NCBI GenBank assembly: GCA_021325525.1
Contig: JAJPHB010000063.1
Coordinates: forward strand, 1-64,000
Source of the DNA: Alphaproteobacteria bacterium
Lineage (GTDB): Bacteria > Pseudomonadota > Alphaproteobacteria > ATCC43930 > CGMCC-115725
DNA: 64,000 bases
Direction of reading: 5' to 3'
The translations under genes and the position numbers were made by a program. Positions 32,092 through 41,049 of this stretch are shown here, piece by piece. Each line of letters starts with the position of its first letter. Position 1 is the stretch's first letter. A model generated the notes under the pieces. The model saw only the letters and a list, made by a program, of their open reading frames with translations. It was not told the DNA's origin and did no database searches.

Positions 32092-34892
32092 GCCCGCCCG
32101 CCGGTGCGCCGCGCGCCACCTACCGCCTGCAATTCAGCCGCGACTTCACCTTCCGCCAGGCGGCGGAGCTTGTCGACTACCTCGCCGACCTTGGCGTCAG
32201 CCATCTTTACGCCTCGCCCTTTCTGCAGGCACGGCGCGGCTCGCGGCACGGCTACGACATCACCGACCACAACCGCCTCAATCCCGAGATCGGCTCCGCC
32301 GAGGATTTCGCCGCCCTCGTCGATCGCCTGCATGCGCGCGGCATGGGGCTCATTCTCGATTTCGTGCCGAACCATATGGGCATCGGCGGCAACGACAACG
32401 CCTGGTGGCGCGACGTTCTCGAATGGGGCGAGGCCTCGCCCTATGCCGGCTTCTTCGACATCGACTGGAATGCGCGCCGCCGCGACCTCAAGGGCAAGGT
32501 GCTGCTGCCGGTGCTGGGCGACCAGTACGGCGCCATTCTCGAAGAGGGCGAGATCGTGCTTCGCTTCGAGCGCGCCGAGGGCCGCTTCGCCATCGCCTAT
32601 TTCGAGCACCGCTTCCCGGTGGCGGCGGCGCAGTATGCGGCGATCCTGCGCCGCGCGCCGCTCGACCGCCTCGATGCCGGGGCGCGTGCCGTCCTCAGCG
32701 ATCTGATCGGCGCCGCCGAGGCGCTGAGCATGGAAACGGCGGAGCCGGCGCGGCGGGAAGCCTTGCTGGAGCTGAAACGGCGCCTGGCCGACGCCACCGC
32801 GCGCCGGCCGGCCCTCGCAGCCGCGATCGAAGCGGGGGCGGCGAGCTTCGCCGGCCGCGCCGAGGATCGGGACAGCTGGCGCCGCCTCCACGATTTGCTC
32901 GAGGCGCAATTCTATCGTCTCGCTTATTGGCGCGTCGCCGCCGACGAGATCAATTACCGGCGATTCTTCAACATCAACGAGCTGGCCGGGCTCCGCATCG
33001 AATTGCCTGAGCTGTTCGCCCGTGCGCATCGCCTCGTCCTGTCGCTTGTCGGTTCTGGCGCCATTCAGGGGCTGCGGATCGACCACATCGACGGGCTGTT
33101 CGATCCCGCCACCTATTGCCGGCGCCTGCAAGACGAGGCGGCGCGCGCTCGTCCGCCGGGTTCGGGGCCCTTCTATATCGTCGTCGAGAAGATTCTCGCC
33201 CGCTACGAAACCCTGCCCGATTGGCCGGTCGCCGGCACGACGGGCTACGAATTCGCCAACCAGGTCGGCGGCCTCTTCATCGATCCGCGATCGGAGCGGC
33301 GCCTCTCGCGCTTCTATGCCAGGATCACCGGCGAGACCAAGAGCTTCGACGAGGTGCTCTACGCCAGCAAGCTGCGGATCGTCACGGTCAATCTGGCGAG
33401 CGAGACGGCAGTGCTGGCGCAGGCCTTCCACGACCTCGCATCGAGCGATTGGCGCACGCGCGACTTCACGCTGAACGGCATGCGCGATGCGCTGGGCCAG
33501 GTGCTCGCCGCCTTTCCCGTCTACCGGACCTATGTCGATGCCGGCGGCGCCGGCGCCGAGGATCGCCGCTTCATCGACTGGGCGATCGCCGTCGCGAAGC
33601 GACGGTCGCCGGCCGCCGACACTTCGATCTTCGATTTCATCGGCGCCGTCCTGGCCGGCTCGCTTGATGGCCGGCGCGCCGCCTCGCGGTCGGAGATCCT
33701 GCGCCTTGCCATGCGCTTCCAGCAATTGAGCGGCCCGGTCATGGCCAAGGGGCTCGAAGATACCAGCTTCTACCGCTATGTCCCGCTCGTCGCGCTCAAC
33801 GAGGTCGGGGGCGATCCGCGGCGTTTCGGCGTCTCGCCCGCCGCGCTCCATCGCCTGAACGAGGAGCGCGCCCGGCGCTGGCCCGAGGCGATGCTGGCGA
33901 CGGCGACGCATGACACGAAGCGGGGCGAGGATGCGCGCGCCCGGCTCGCCGTGCTCTCGGAGCTGCCCGGGGAATGGCGCCGCCGCGTGACGCTGTGGCT
34001 GCGCCTCAACCGCCTCCGGCGCGGCGAGATCGACGGCGTGCCGGCGCCGAGCCGCCGGGATGAGTATCTCTTCTACCAGGCGGCGTTGGGCGCGTGGCCG
34101 CCCGGCCTCGAACCGACGGACGCGCCGGCGGTCGCGGCGCTTGCCGAGCGCGTTGCCGCCGCCATGATCAAGGCGGTGCGCGAGGCCAAGGAGCAGTCGA
34201 GCTGGGGCAACCCGAACGAGGCGTATGAGGCGGCGCTGCGGCGCTTCATTTCAGGCGCTCTCGACGCCTCGCACCCCAACCCCTTCCTCGCCGATCTCGC
34301 CGGCTTCGTCGGCCGGATCGCCCGCCTCGGCGCGCTCAACAGTCTCGGCCAGACGGCGCTGAAGCTGACGAGTCCCGGCGTTCCCGACATCTATCAGGGC
34401 GGCGAGCTCTGGGATTTCAGCCTCGTCGATCCCGACAACCGCCGGCCGGTCGATTTCGCGCGCCGCCGCGGCATGCTGGCCGGGGTCGAGTCGGCGCCGC
34501 CGCTCCGGCCCGGCGGCGCCGGCGATGCCTGGCGCGACGGCCGCGAGAAGCTCTATCTCGTCCACCGGCTCCTTCACGTCCGCGCCGCGCATCCGGCGCT
34601 CTTCGGCGAAGGCGCGTATCTGCCGCTCGCCGCCGAAGGCGAGCGCGCCGACCATATCTTCGCTTTCCTGCGCCAGCATCAGGGGGTGAGCCTCGCCGTC
34701 ATCGTTCCCCGCCTCCTCGCCAAGATCGCCGACGAGGAGGGAAGGGCCGACTGGGCCGACACGCGGCTGTCCCTGGGCGCGGCGTCGGCCTGGCGCGACA
34801 TTCTGAGCGGCCGGCGCTACGAGGGCGGGGCGCCGCTCGAGGCCGCGGCACTCTTCGCCGCCTTCCCGGTGGCGGTGCTCGCCGCCGAATGA
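32088..34892 (+). CDS. treY: Malto-oligosyltrehalose synthase
   Basis: The 934-residue GH13_26 enzyme isomerises the reducing-end alpha-1,4 link of maltodextrins to alpha,alpha-1,1, giving maltooligosyl-trehalose for TreZ. Family signatures are TYRLQFSRDFTFRQAAELVDYL at the start of the barrel, YASPFLQARRGSRHGYDITDH, DFVPNHMGI, FDIDWN, nucleophile Asp in GLRIDHIDGLFDP, acid Glu in VVEKILARYE, and Asp in ATATHDTKRGEDARARL. The ATG at 32088 overlaps the malQ stop; longer open sequence upstream is inside malQ and was rejected. It is the last gene of the coupled block; creA follows after 83 bp. Confidence 0.96.
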   Translation: MSPPAGAPRATYRLQFSRDFTFRQAAELVDYLADLGVSHLYASPFLQARRGSRHGYDITDHNRLNPEIGSAEDFAALVDRLHARGMGLILDFVPNHMGIGGNDNAWWRDVLEWGEASPYAGFFDIDWNARRRDLKGKVLLPVLGDQYGAILEEGEIVLRFERAEGRFAIAYFEHRFPVAAAQYAAILRRAPLDRLDAGARAVLSDLIGAAEALSMETAEPARREALLELKRRLADATARRPALAAAIEAGAASFAGRAEDRDSWRRLHDLLEAQFYRLAYWRVAADEINYRRFFNINELAGLRIELPELFARAHRLVLSLVGSGAIQGLRIDHIDGLFDPATYCRRLQDEAARARPPGSGPFYIVVEKILARYETLPDWPVAGTTGYEFANQVGGLFIDPRSERRLSRFYARITGETKSFDEVLYASKLRIVTVNLASETAVLAQAFHDLASSDWRTRDFTLNGMRDALGQVLAAFPVYRTYVDAGGAGAEDRRFIDWAIAVAKRRSPAADTSIFDFIGAVLAGSLDGRRAASRSEILRLAMRFQQLSGPVMAKGLEDTSFYRYVPLVALNEVGGDPRRFGVSPAALHRLNEERARRWPEAMLATATHDTKRGEDARARLAVLSELPGEWRRRVTLWLRLNRLRRGEIDGVPAPSRRDEYLFYQAALGAWPPGLEPTDAPAVAALAERVAAAMIKAVREAKEQSSWGNPNEAYEAALRRFISGALDASHPNPFLADLAGFVGRIARLGALNSLGQTALKLTSPGVPDIYQGGELWDFSLVDPDNRRPVDFARRRGMLAGVESAPPLRPGGAGDAWRDGREKLYLVHRLLHVRAAHPALFGEGAYLPLAAEGERADHIFAFLRQHQGVSLAVIVPRLLAKIADEEGRADWADTRLSLGAASAWRDILSGRRYEGGAPLEAAALFAAFPVAVLAAE

Positions 34893-34975
34893 CGGGGCGC
34901 CTCGCGGCGCTGGCGGCGGCGCCGCGCCGCGGCGACAATGAGCGCTCCTGGAATTCACAGCCTCGGACTGAAATC

Positions 34976-35464
34976 ATGCTGCTCAGATTGGCCGCCGTCG
35001 GCCTCCTCTGTCTCTTCGCCACCGCCGCCGGCGCCGCCGACAGCGATCAGGTCGGCCGCTTCCGCAACGACTGGACCGGGAATTCCATCGTCGTCGAGGC
35101 GGTCGCCGACCCCAAGGTCGCGGGCGTCACCTGCCACCTCACCTCCTTCGACCGAAGCCTTATCGACCGCCTCTCCAAGGGCAATTGGTTTCAGGACCCC
35201 TCGAACAGCTCGATCGCCTGCCGCCAGACCGCGCCTATCGTGATCGGCGACATCGAGCTGTCGCCGGCCGGCGAGGAGGTCTTCTCGGAGCGCAAGAGCC
35301 TCATCTTCAAATCGATCGCGGTGCGGCGCATCTACGACCGCAAGAACGACACGCTCATCTACGTCGCCTATAGCCGGCAGGTGAAGGATGCGAGCGCCAA
35401 AATGAGTGTCTCGACCATCGCCCTCTTCAACACCGCCCCGGTCTGGTCGAAGCGCAAGCCGTAA
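34976..35464 (+). CDS. creA: CreA family periplasmic protein
   Basis: The 162-residue protein has a signal peptide (MLLRLAAVGLLCLFATAAGA, cleavage near residue 20) and the CreA family body: VGRFRNDWTGNSIVVEAVADPKV, GVTCHLTSFD, GNWFQDPSNSSIACRQT, FSERKSLIFKSIAVRRIYD and VYVAYSRQ-like strands. Cys residues 48 and 79 (approximate) may form a disulfide. CreA is a conserved exported protein of unknown function, next to creBCD in enterobacteria but isolated here. The start was chosen for the signal peptide; an upstream in-frame ATG at 34889 adds no family sequence. Confidence 0.9.
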   Translation: MLLRLAAVGLLCLFATAAGAADSDQVGRFRNDWTGNSIVVEAVADPKVAGVTCHLTSFDRSLIDRLSKGNWFQDPSNSSIACRQTAPIVIGDIELSPAGEEVFSERKSLIFKSIAVRRIYDRKNDTLIYVAYSRQVKDASAKMSVSTIALFNTAPVWSKRKP

Positions 35465-35530
35465 TCGGCGCCTCTCCCGCGCATGTTCGCGTCTCTCAGC
35501 TCCCGCTCTCTCGCTTGCCTCAGTCCGATT

Positions 35531-35640
35531 GCCCTCTCCCGCTTGCGGGAGAGGGCAGGGTGAGGGCATGTTTCAAGTCGCTGGCGCTGCCGTACACGCC
35601 GGCTACCCTCACCCCGACCCTCTCCCGCACGCGGGAGAGG
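35531..35640. repeat. Pair of inverted CTCTCCCGC-hairpin repeats
   Basis: At 35531-35570 a perfect hairpin GCCCTCTCCCGC-TT-GCGGGAGAGGGC is followed by AGGGTGAGGGCATG. At 35605-35640 the element recurs in the opposite orientation, CCCTCACCCCGACCCTCTCC and then CGCACGCGGGAGAGG. This is the widespread noncoding repeat CCCTCACCC...CTCTCCCGC. Related copies lie around glyQ/glyS (62788-62817, 62873-62928). The hairpins may also terminate creA transcription. Confidence 0.75.
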
Positions 35641-35669
35641 AGGATTCTTCAAGGTGGATATAGCGCTTC

Positions 35670-36815
35670 ATGTCCGAAGCTGCGGTCGAATGCGTCGTCG
35701 TCGGGGCCGGGGTCGTCGGGCTCGCCGTCGCGCGGGCGCTGGCGAAGGCCGGCATCGAAGTCATGGTGCTCGAGCGCGAATACGGCATCGGCTTCGAGAC
35801 CTCCTCGCGCAACAGCGAGGTGATCCATGCCGGGATCTACTATCCGAAGGACAGCCTCAAGGCGCTGACCTGCGTCGAGGGCAAGCGCCGCCTCTATGCC
35901 TATTGCGCGGCGCATGGCGTGCCGCACAAGCGCCTCGGCAAGCTGATCGTCGCCTGTTCCGAGGAGGAGCTGCCGCTCCTGGACGGCATTCGGGCGCGCG
36001 CCGCCGCGAACGGCGTCGAGGACCTCGTGGCGCTCGATGCCCGCGAGCTGCGGCGCCTGGAGCCGGCCCTCGCCGCGCTGGGCGGCCTTCTCTCGCCCTC
36101 GACCGGCATCATCGACAGCCATGCCCTCATGCTGGCCTATCAGGGCGAGGCCGAGGCGGCCGGCGCGATGGTCGTCTTCCGCGCCCCCGTCGAAGGCGGT
36201 GCGTTGCGAAAGGACGGCTTCATGCTCGAGATCGGCGGCGCCGAACCCATGCGCCTTGCCTGCCGCATGCTCGTCAACAGCGCCGGCCTCTACGCGCCGG
36301 CCTTGGCGCGCCGCATCGCCGGCATCCCGGCGGCGAGCATCCCGCGCGACTATCTCTGCCGCGGCGTCTACTTCACGCTGAGCGGCAAGGCGCCGTTCTC
36401 GCGCCTCATTTATCCTGTGCCGGAGAAGGCAGGGCTCGGCGTCCATTTGACGCTCGACCTCGCCGGCCAGGCGCGCTTCGGCCCCGATGTCGAATGGATC
36501 GACCGCGTCGATTACACCGTCGATCCGCGGCGCGGCGACGGCTTCTACGCGGCGATCCGCCGCTACTGGCCGGGCCTTCCCGACGGCGCGCTGCAGCCGG
36601 GCTATGCCGGCATCCGTCCGAAGATCACGGGGCCCGGCGAGGCGGCGGGCGATTTTGTCGTCCAGGGGCCGCAGGCGCATGGCATTCCCGGCCTTGTCAA
36701 CCTTTACGGCATCGAATCGCCGGGGCTCACCGCCTCGCTCGCTCTCGCCGACCGGGTCCTCGCCTGCCTTGCCGAGCGGGAGAGCGCTCTGGCGGGGGCG
36801 GCCGGCGCCGGCTAA
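35670..36815 (+). CDS. FAD-dependent oxidoreductase, L-2-hydroxyglutarate oxidase-like
   Basis: The 381-residue DAO-superfamily flavoprotein has an N-terminal dinucleotide-binding motif [20 protein letters not shown] with the following acidic residue in VLERE, the LhgO-type signature [16 protein letters not shown], and a C-terminal FAD motif GYAGIRPKI...[17 protein letters not shown]. LhgO oxidises L-2-hydroxyglutarate to 2-oxoglutarate; close paralogues act on other 2-hydroxy acids or glycerol-3-phosphate. It is followed by a class II aldolase gene 37 bp downstream, so a small-acid catabolic role is plausible. Confidence 0.85.
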   Translation: MSEAAVECVVVGAGVVGLAVARALAKAGIEVMVLEREYGIGFETSSRNSEVIHAGIYYPKDSLKALTCVEGKRRLYAYCAAHGVPHKRLGKLIVACSEEELPLLDGIRARAAANGVEDLVALDARELRRLEPALAALGGLLSPSTGIIDSHALMLAYQGEAEAAGAMVVFRAPVEGGALRKDGFMLEIGGAEPMRLACRMLVNSAGLYAPALARRIAGIPAASIPRDYLCRGVYFTLSGKAPFSRLIYPVPEKAGLGVHLTLDLAGQARFGPDVEWIDRVDYTVDPRRGDGFYAAIRRYWPGLPDGALQPGYAGIRPKITGPGEAAGDFVVQGPQAHGIPGLVNLYGIESPGLTASLALADRVLACLAERESALAGAAGAG

Positions 36816-36852
36816 ACTCGGCCGCAACCATCATCATCCGAGGATCGCGCCG

Positions 36853-37620
36853 ATGTCGACCGTCACCGCCTTCCGTCCGCCGCCTTCGCCGCAGCAGCTT
36901 TCGGAGGCCGAGGTGCGGGTCGAGCTCGCGGCCTGCTACCGGCTCGTCGCGCATTTCGGCATGGACGATCTCGTCTTCACGCATATCTCGGCGCGCGTGC
37001 CCGGCACCCACGATCGCTTTTTCATCAATCCCTACGGCCTCCATTTCAGCGAGATCACGGCGTCGAGCCTCGTCAAGATCGATCTCGACGGCAACGTCGT
37101 CGAGGATAATGGCCATCCCGTGAACAAGGCCGGCTTCGTCATTCACAGCGCCATTCATGCGGCGCGCCCCGACGTCGCCTGCGTACTCCATACTCATACG
37201 CGCTCCGGGGTCGCGGTCTCCTGCCTTGCCGAAGGCCTGCTGCCGCTCAACCAGTTCTCGCTGCAATTCTACAACCGTGTCGCCTACCATGATTACGAAG
37301 GCGTCGCGCTCGATCTCGACGAGCGGCAGCGCCTCGTCGCCGATCTCGGCGACAAGCGGGTAATGATCCTGCGCAACCACGGGCTGCTCACCGCGGGCCG
37401 CACGATCCCCGAGGCCTTCTCGCTGATGTACTACCTCAACGAATCCTGCCGCGTGCAGATCGAAGTGATGGCGAGCGGCGGCAAGATCCATCAAGTCGGC
37501 GGCCAGGTCGCGGAGAAGACCGCGCGGCAATTCGACCGCGACGACATGCCGGGCGGCCAGCGCGAATGGCCGGCCCTGCTGCGCCTTCTCGACCGCAAGG
37601 ACCCGAGCTACCGCCAATAA
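36853..37620 (+). CDS. Class II aldolase/adducin family protein
   Basis: The 255-residue protein matches the class II aldolase/adducin family of Zn-dependent aldolases. The fold starts at LAACYRLVAHFGMDDLVFTHISARV. The metal-binding HTHT is seen in CVLHTHTRSGVAV, and a third His lies in LRNHGLLTAGRTIPEAF. FINPYGLHFSEITASSLVKIDLDG is the phosphate/substrate loop. The third Zn-ligand region is conserved, but the catalytic Glu of fuculose aldolase is not obvious, as is typical for the adducin-like subgroup. The substrate is unknown. Confidence 0.88.
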   Translation: MSTVTAFRPPPSPQQLSEAEVRVELAACYRLVAHFGMDDLVFTHISARVPGTHDRFFINPYGLHFSEITASSLVKIDLDGNVVEDNGHPVNKAGFVIHSAIHAARPDVACVLHTHTRSGVAVSCLAEGLLPLNQFSLQFYNRVAYHDYEGVALDLDERQRLVADLGDKRVMILRNHGLLTAGRTIPEAFSLMYYLNESCRVQIEVMASGGKIHQVGGQVAEKTARQFDRDDMPGGQREWPALLRLLDRKDPSYRQ

Positions 37621-37643
37621 GCGCCCGAGAGCGGGGCCGCGCC

Positions 37644-37829
37644 CTACCGGCCGCGGCAGAGATACCAGAGCGCCATCGGCCAGGCGAGGACCGCCGGCAG
37701 CGTGTCGAGGAAGATGAGGCGCTGGCCGCGCCAGGTGAAATCGGCGGGGGTGGCCGGGCCGCCCGGATGCGCGAAGCAGGCGGCGCCCGCGGCGAGGTAG
37801 AGCAGGGCGAAAATCGCGAGGTGTTCCAT
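37644..37829 (-). CDS. Small membrane protein, function unknown
   Basis: The 61-residue protein has two predicted helices: MEHLAIFALLYLAAGAACFA at the N-terminus and FLDTLPAVLAWPMALWYLC at the C-terminus, joined by a polar loop with HPGGPATPADFTWRG. The composition and in-frame length suggest a real small inner-membrane protein. It lies convergent to the aldolase gene and divergent from the aminotransferase. A full CtrA box 54 bp upstream of its ATG suggests cell-cycle control. No family recognised. Confidence 0.6.
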   Translation of the reverse strand: MEHLAIFALLYLAAGAACFAHPGGPATPADFTWRGQRLIFLDTLPAVLAWPMALWYLCRGR

Positions 37830-37882
37830 CTTGCGCCACCGAGCGGGCCGAGAGGATATGCAAAACGTTCGCGCCGATATCG

Positions 37883-37897
37883 TTAATGAAGCGTTAA
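37883..37897. promoter_or_regulatory. CtrA binding box TTAA-N7-TTAA
   Basis: TTAA (37883-37886), seven nucleotides (TGAAGCG), TTAA (37894-37897) is an exact match to the full CtrA recognition sequence of Alphaproteobacteria. It sits in the divergent intergenic region between the small membrane protein gene (minus strand) and the aminotransferase gene (plus strand), in a position to control either one. Confidence 0.65.
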
Positions 37898-37990
37898 GGC
37901 GGCGCGCGCCCGGCCTGTGCCGCTTTGGCGAGATTGCGCGCGCATGCTAGGCTTCGCCGCGCGCGGACCGCAGGAGACGAGGAGAATCCC

Positions 37991-39337
37991 ATGTACGAGA
38001 GCGATGGCGAGGCGGGGAGTTCCGGCATCCCGAACAATCTCGACGCCTATTTCATGCCGTTCACGGCGAACCGGCAGTTCAAGGCCAATCCGCGCCTCCT
38101 CGTCGCCGCCGAGGGAATGCATTACACCGCCCATGACGGCAGGCGCATCCTCGACGGCACGGCCGGGCTCTGGTGCGTCAATGCCGGCCACGGCCGCAAG
38201 CCCATCGTCGAGGCGGTGCAGCGCCAGGTGGCGCGCATGGATTATGCGCCTTCCTTCCAGATGGGCCACCCCGTCGCCTTCGAGGCGGCGGCGAAGCTCG
38301 CCACCATGCTGCCCGGCGATCTCGACCACGTCTTCTTCACCAATTCCGGCTCCGAGGCGGTCGACAGCGCGCTCAAGATCGCCTTGGCGTATCACCGGGT
38401 CCGCGGCGAAGGCGCGCGCACGCGGCTCATCGGCCGCGAGCGCGGCTATCACGGCGTCGGCTTCGGCGGCATCTCGGTCGGCGGCATTTCGCCCAACCGC
38501 AAATTCTTCGGCAACCTGCTCCCCGGCATCGACCATCTGCCGCATACCCACAATCTCGAGAAGAACGCCTTCACCCGCGGCCAGCCCGAATGGGGCGCGC
38601 ATCTCGCCGACGAGCTCGAACGCATCGTCGCGCTGCACGACGCCTCGACCATCGCCGCCGTCATCGTCGAGCCGGTCGCCGGCTCGACCGGCGTCCTCGT
38701 GCCGCCCAGGGGCTATCTCGAAAAGCTGCGGGCGATCTGCAGCAAATACGGCATCCTTCTCATCTTCGACGAGGTGATCACCGGCTTCGGCCGCCTCGGC
38801 GCCGCTTTCGCCAGCGAGTATTTCGGCGTCATTCCCGACATGATCACCTGCGCCAAGGGCATCTCCAACGGCACCATCCCGATGGGCGCGGTCGCCCTGC
38901 GGCGCGGCCTCTACGACGCCTTCATGGCCGCCGCGCCGGAGAACTCGATCGAGCTCTTCCACGGCTACACCTATTCGGGCCACCCGGTCGCCGCCGCGGC
39001 GGCGATCGCGACGCTAGATCTCTATGTGAAGGAAGGGCTCTTCCAGCGCGCCGCCGAGCTCTCGCCTTATTGGGAGGAGGCGGCGCACGCCATGCGCGGC
39101 CTGCCGCATGTCATCGATGTGCGCAATCTCGGCCTCGTCTGCGGCATCGAGCTCGAGCCCATCGCCGGCAAGCCGACGGCGCGCGCCTTCGACGCCTTCC
39201 TCAGATGCTACGAGAAGGGCCTCCTCATCCGCACGACGGGCGACATCATCGCGCTGTCGCCGCCGCTCATCGTCGAGCGCAAGCAGATCGACGAAATCTT
39301 CGGCACGCTCGAGAGCGTGCTGAAGGCGGCGGCCTGA
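37991..39337 (+). CDS. Class III omega-aminotransferase, beta-alanine:pyruvate type
   Basis: The 448-residue PLP enzyme belongs to class III aminotransferases. It shows GLWCVNAGHGRKPIVEAVQ, FFTNSGSEAVDSALKIAL (phosphate-binding), ERGYHGVGFGG, the cofactor Asp in LIFDEVITGFGRLG and the Schiff-base Lys in TCAKGISNGTIPMGAV, and HGYTYSGHPVAAAAA. The N-terminal LDAYFMPFTANRQFKANPR is typical of beta-alanine/omega-amino acid:pyruvate transaminases. GGAGA lies 5 nt before the ATG. The role is transamination of beta-alanine or other omega-amino acids. It may be under CtrA control. Confidence 0.92.
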   Translation: MYESDGEAGSSGIPNNLDAYFMPFTANRQFKANPRLLVAAEGMHYTAHDGRRILDGTAGLWCVNAGHGRKPIVEAVQRQVARMDYAPSFQMGHPVAFEAAAKLATMLPGDLDHVFFTNSGSEAVDSALKIALAYHRVRGEGARTRLIGRERGYHGVGFGGISVGGISPNRKFFGNLLPGIDHLPHTHNLEKNAFTRGQPEWGAHLADELERIVALHDASTIAAVIVEPVAGSTGVLVPPRGYLEKLRAICSKYGILLIFDEVITGFGRLGAAFASEYFGVIPDMITCAKGISNGTIPMGAVALRRGLYDAFMAAAPENSIELFHGYTYSGHPVAAAAAIATLDLYVKEGLFQRAAELSPYWEEAAHAMRGLPHVIDVRNLGLVCGIELEPIAGKPTARAFDAFLRCYEKGLLIRTTGDIIALSPPLIVERKQIDEIFGTLESVLKAAA

Positions 39338-39348
39338 GGCGGCTTTCG

Positions 39349-39531
39349 ATGGCGCTCGAAATGCGGGCCGCCTGCGAGAAATGCGGCGCGGCGTTGCCGC
39401 ATGAGGAGACGGCCTTCATCTGCAGCTATGAATGCACCTTCTGCGGTTCCTGCAGCGAGGCGATGAGCCACACCTGCCCCAATTGCGGCGGCGAGCTCCT
39501 GCGCCGCCCGCGGCGGCGCCGCAGGCCGTGA
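39349..39531 (+). CDS. DUF1272 zinc-ribbon protein
   Basis: The 60-residue protein starts MALEMRAACEKCGAALP and holds four CxxC-type Cys pairs (CEKCG, CSYECTFCGSC, CPNCGGELLRRP), matching the DUF1272 family of tiny zinc-ribbon proteins. It begins 11 bp after the aminotransferase stop and is probably co-transcribed. The C-terminal six residues are nearly all Arg. The function is unknown; nucleic-acid binding is plausible. Confidence 0.85.
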   Translation: MALEMRAACEKCGAALPHEETAFICSYECTFCGSCSEAMSHTCPNCGGELLRRPRRRRRP

Positions 39532-39541
39532 CGCGCCGCGC

Positions 39542-39579
39542 TCGCTTCCGTCTCTCCTCTTGGGGAGAAACGGAAGCGA
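39542..39579. terminator. Bidirectional hairpin between convergent genes
   Basis: TCGCTTCCGTCTCTCC (39542-39557) and GGGAGAAACGGAAGCGA (39563-39579) form a nearly perfect 16-bp stem with one bulged A and a 5-nt loop. It lies between the convergent DUF1272 and MFS genes and would serve both. Confidence 0.6.
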
Positions 39580-39586
39580 AGAGCGC

Positions 39587-40903
39587 TCACGCCAGCGCGG
39601 CGACGCGGGCGCGCTCCTGAACGAAGAGCACCGAGATGCCGCTGACGAGGCCGGCCGCCATGACGTAATAGGCGGGCGAGATCGGATCGCCGGTGATCTT
39701 CACGAGGAAGGTGGCGATGACCGGCGCGAAGCCGCCGAAGATGGTGACGGCGAAGCCGTAGCTCGTCGACAGGGCGCTGTAGCGGACATTGGTCGGGAAC
39801 ATCTCGGAGAGGATGGTGCTGATGACGCCGGTATAGAGCGTCAGGATCGCCGCCGCGATGCCCTGCACCAGCACCAGCCCCCAGATCGTCGGGATCGAGG
39901 CAAGCAGCAGGAAGAGGGGATAGGAGAGGACGAAGCTGAGCCCGGCGCAGGCGAAGAGCATCACCTTCCGTCCGAATACGTCCGAGAGGCCGCCGACGAC
40001 AGGCGTCAGCACGAGATAGACGACATTGGCGAAGGTGGCGGAATAGAGCGCGAGGCCGGGATCGATCTTCAGGGTCTGCGCCGCGTAGGTCGGCATGAAG
40101 ACGATGAAGGTGTAGTTGAGGACGCAGCCGATGATGCTGAGCCCGAAGGCGGCGAGGAACGCCGTCCGGTGGAGCGCCAGGGCGTCGACCAGCGGCAGCC
40201 TTGTCAGCGCCTTCGCCGCCGCCGTCCTCTCGAAGGCCGGCGTCTCGGCGACGCGGGTGCGCAGATAGTAGCCGATGGGGCCGAGGACGAAGCCGAGCAG
40301 GAAGGGGAGGCGCCAGCCCCAGGCATAGAAGCTCGCGGAGTCCATCACCGAATTCAGCACCGCCGCCGAGAGCGCCGCCGCGATCGCGCCGATCGCCGTC
40401 GCCGCCTGCTGCCAGCTGCCGACGAGGCCGCGCCGGCCGGCCGGCGCGTATTCGACGAGGAACGCCGCCGCCCCGCCCCATTCGCCGCCCGTCGAGAAGC
40501 CTTGCATCAGTCGGCAGACGACAAGGATGACGGGGCCCCAGAGGCCGATCGCCGCATAGCTGGGGGCAAGGCCGGTGAGGCCGGTCGCGAGCGCCATCAT
40601 GCCGACGGTCACGACCAGCGCCTTGCGCCGGCCGAAGCGGTCGCCGTAATAGCCGATGACGATGGCGCCGATCGGGCGCATCAGGAAGCCGACGCCGTAG
40701 GTGGCGAAGCTCTTCAGCAGAGAGGTGACGGGATCGCTCGAGGGGAAGAAGGCCTGGCCGATCGCGAGAGCGAAATAGCCGTAGATGACGAAATCGTAGA
40801 TTTCGAAAATCTGGCCGATCGAGCAGGCGAGGATCGCGCGGCGCGTCGTCGCCGCCTCGGCCTTGTCAATGCGCTGCATGCCAGGCGCGGCTGTGTCCAC
40901 CAT
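39587..40903 (-). CDS. MFS transporter, metabolite:H+ symporter (MHS) type
   Basis: The 438-residue protein has twelve predicted transmembrane helices. Signatures of the MHS branch are IGQIFEIYDFVIYGYFA in TM1, GYYGDRFGRRKALV in the TM2-3 loop, RLMQGFSTGGEWGGAAAFLVEYAP in TM4-5 and GGLSDVFGRKVML in the second half. Relatives import organic acids, proline/betaine or shikimate with protons. The start at 40903 is supported by GGAGGG 5 nt upstream; a longer frame to 40999 lacks one. The substrate is unknown. Confidence 0.92.
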   Translation of the reverse strand: MVDTAAPGMQRIDKAEAATTRRAILACSIGQIFEIYDFVIYGYFALAIGQAFFPSSDPVTSLLKSFATYGVGFLMRPIGAIVIGYYGDRFGRRKALVVTVGMMALATGLTGLAPSYAAIGLWGPVILVVCRLMQGFSTGGEWGGAAAFLVEYAPAGRRGLVGSWQQAATAIGAIAAALSAAVLNSVMDSASFYAWGWRLPFLLGFVLGPIGYYLRTRVAETPAFERTAAAKALTRLPLVDALALHRTAFLAAFGLSIIGCVLNYTFIVFMPTYAAQTLKIDPGLALYSATFANVVYLVLTPVVGGLSDVFGRKVMLFACAGLSFVLSYPLFLLLASIPTIWGLVLVQGIAAAILTLYTGVISTILSEMFPTNVRYSALSTSYGFAVTIFGGFAPVIATFLVKITGDPISPAYYVMAAGLVSGISVLFVQERARVAALA

Positions 40904-41049
40904 GGGTTCCCTCCGAGGACGGCCGTACTCCTGTATGCGCCAATCGTAGCATGAAACCCGCCGCCCGCTACTATTCCTTGAAATGCGCCGGATGCGCATG
41001 CCGGCGGAGATAGCGCCGGAGCCGGGGATCGGGTGTATAACCGCCGCGC

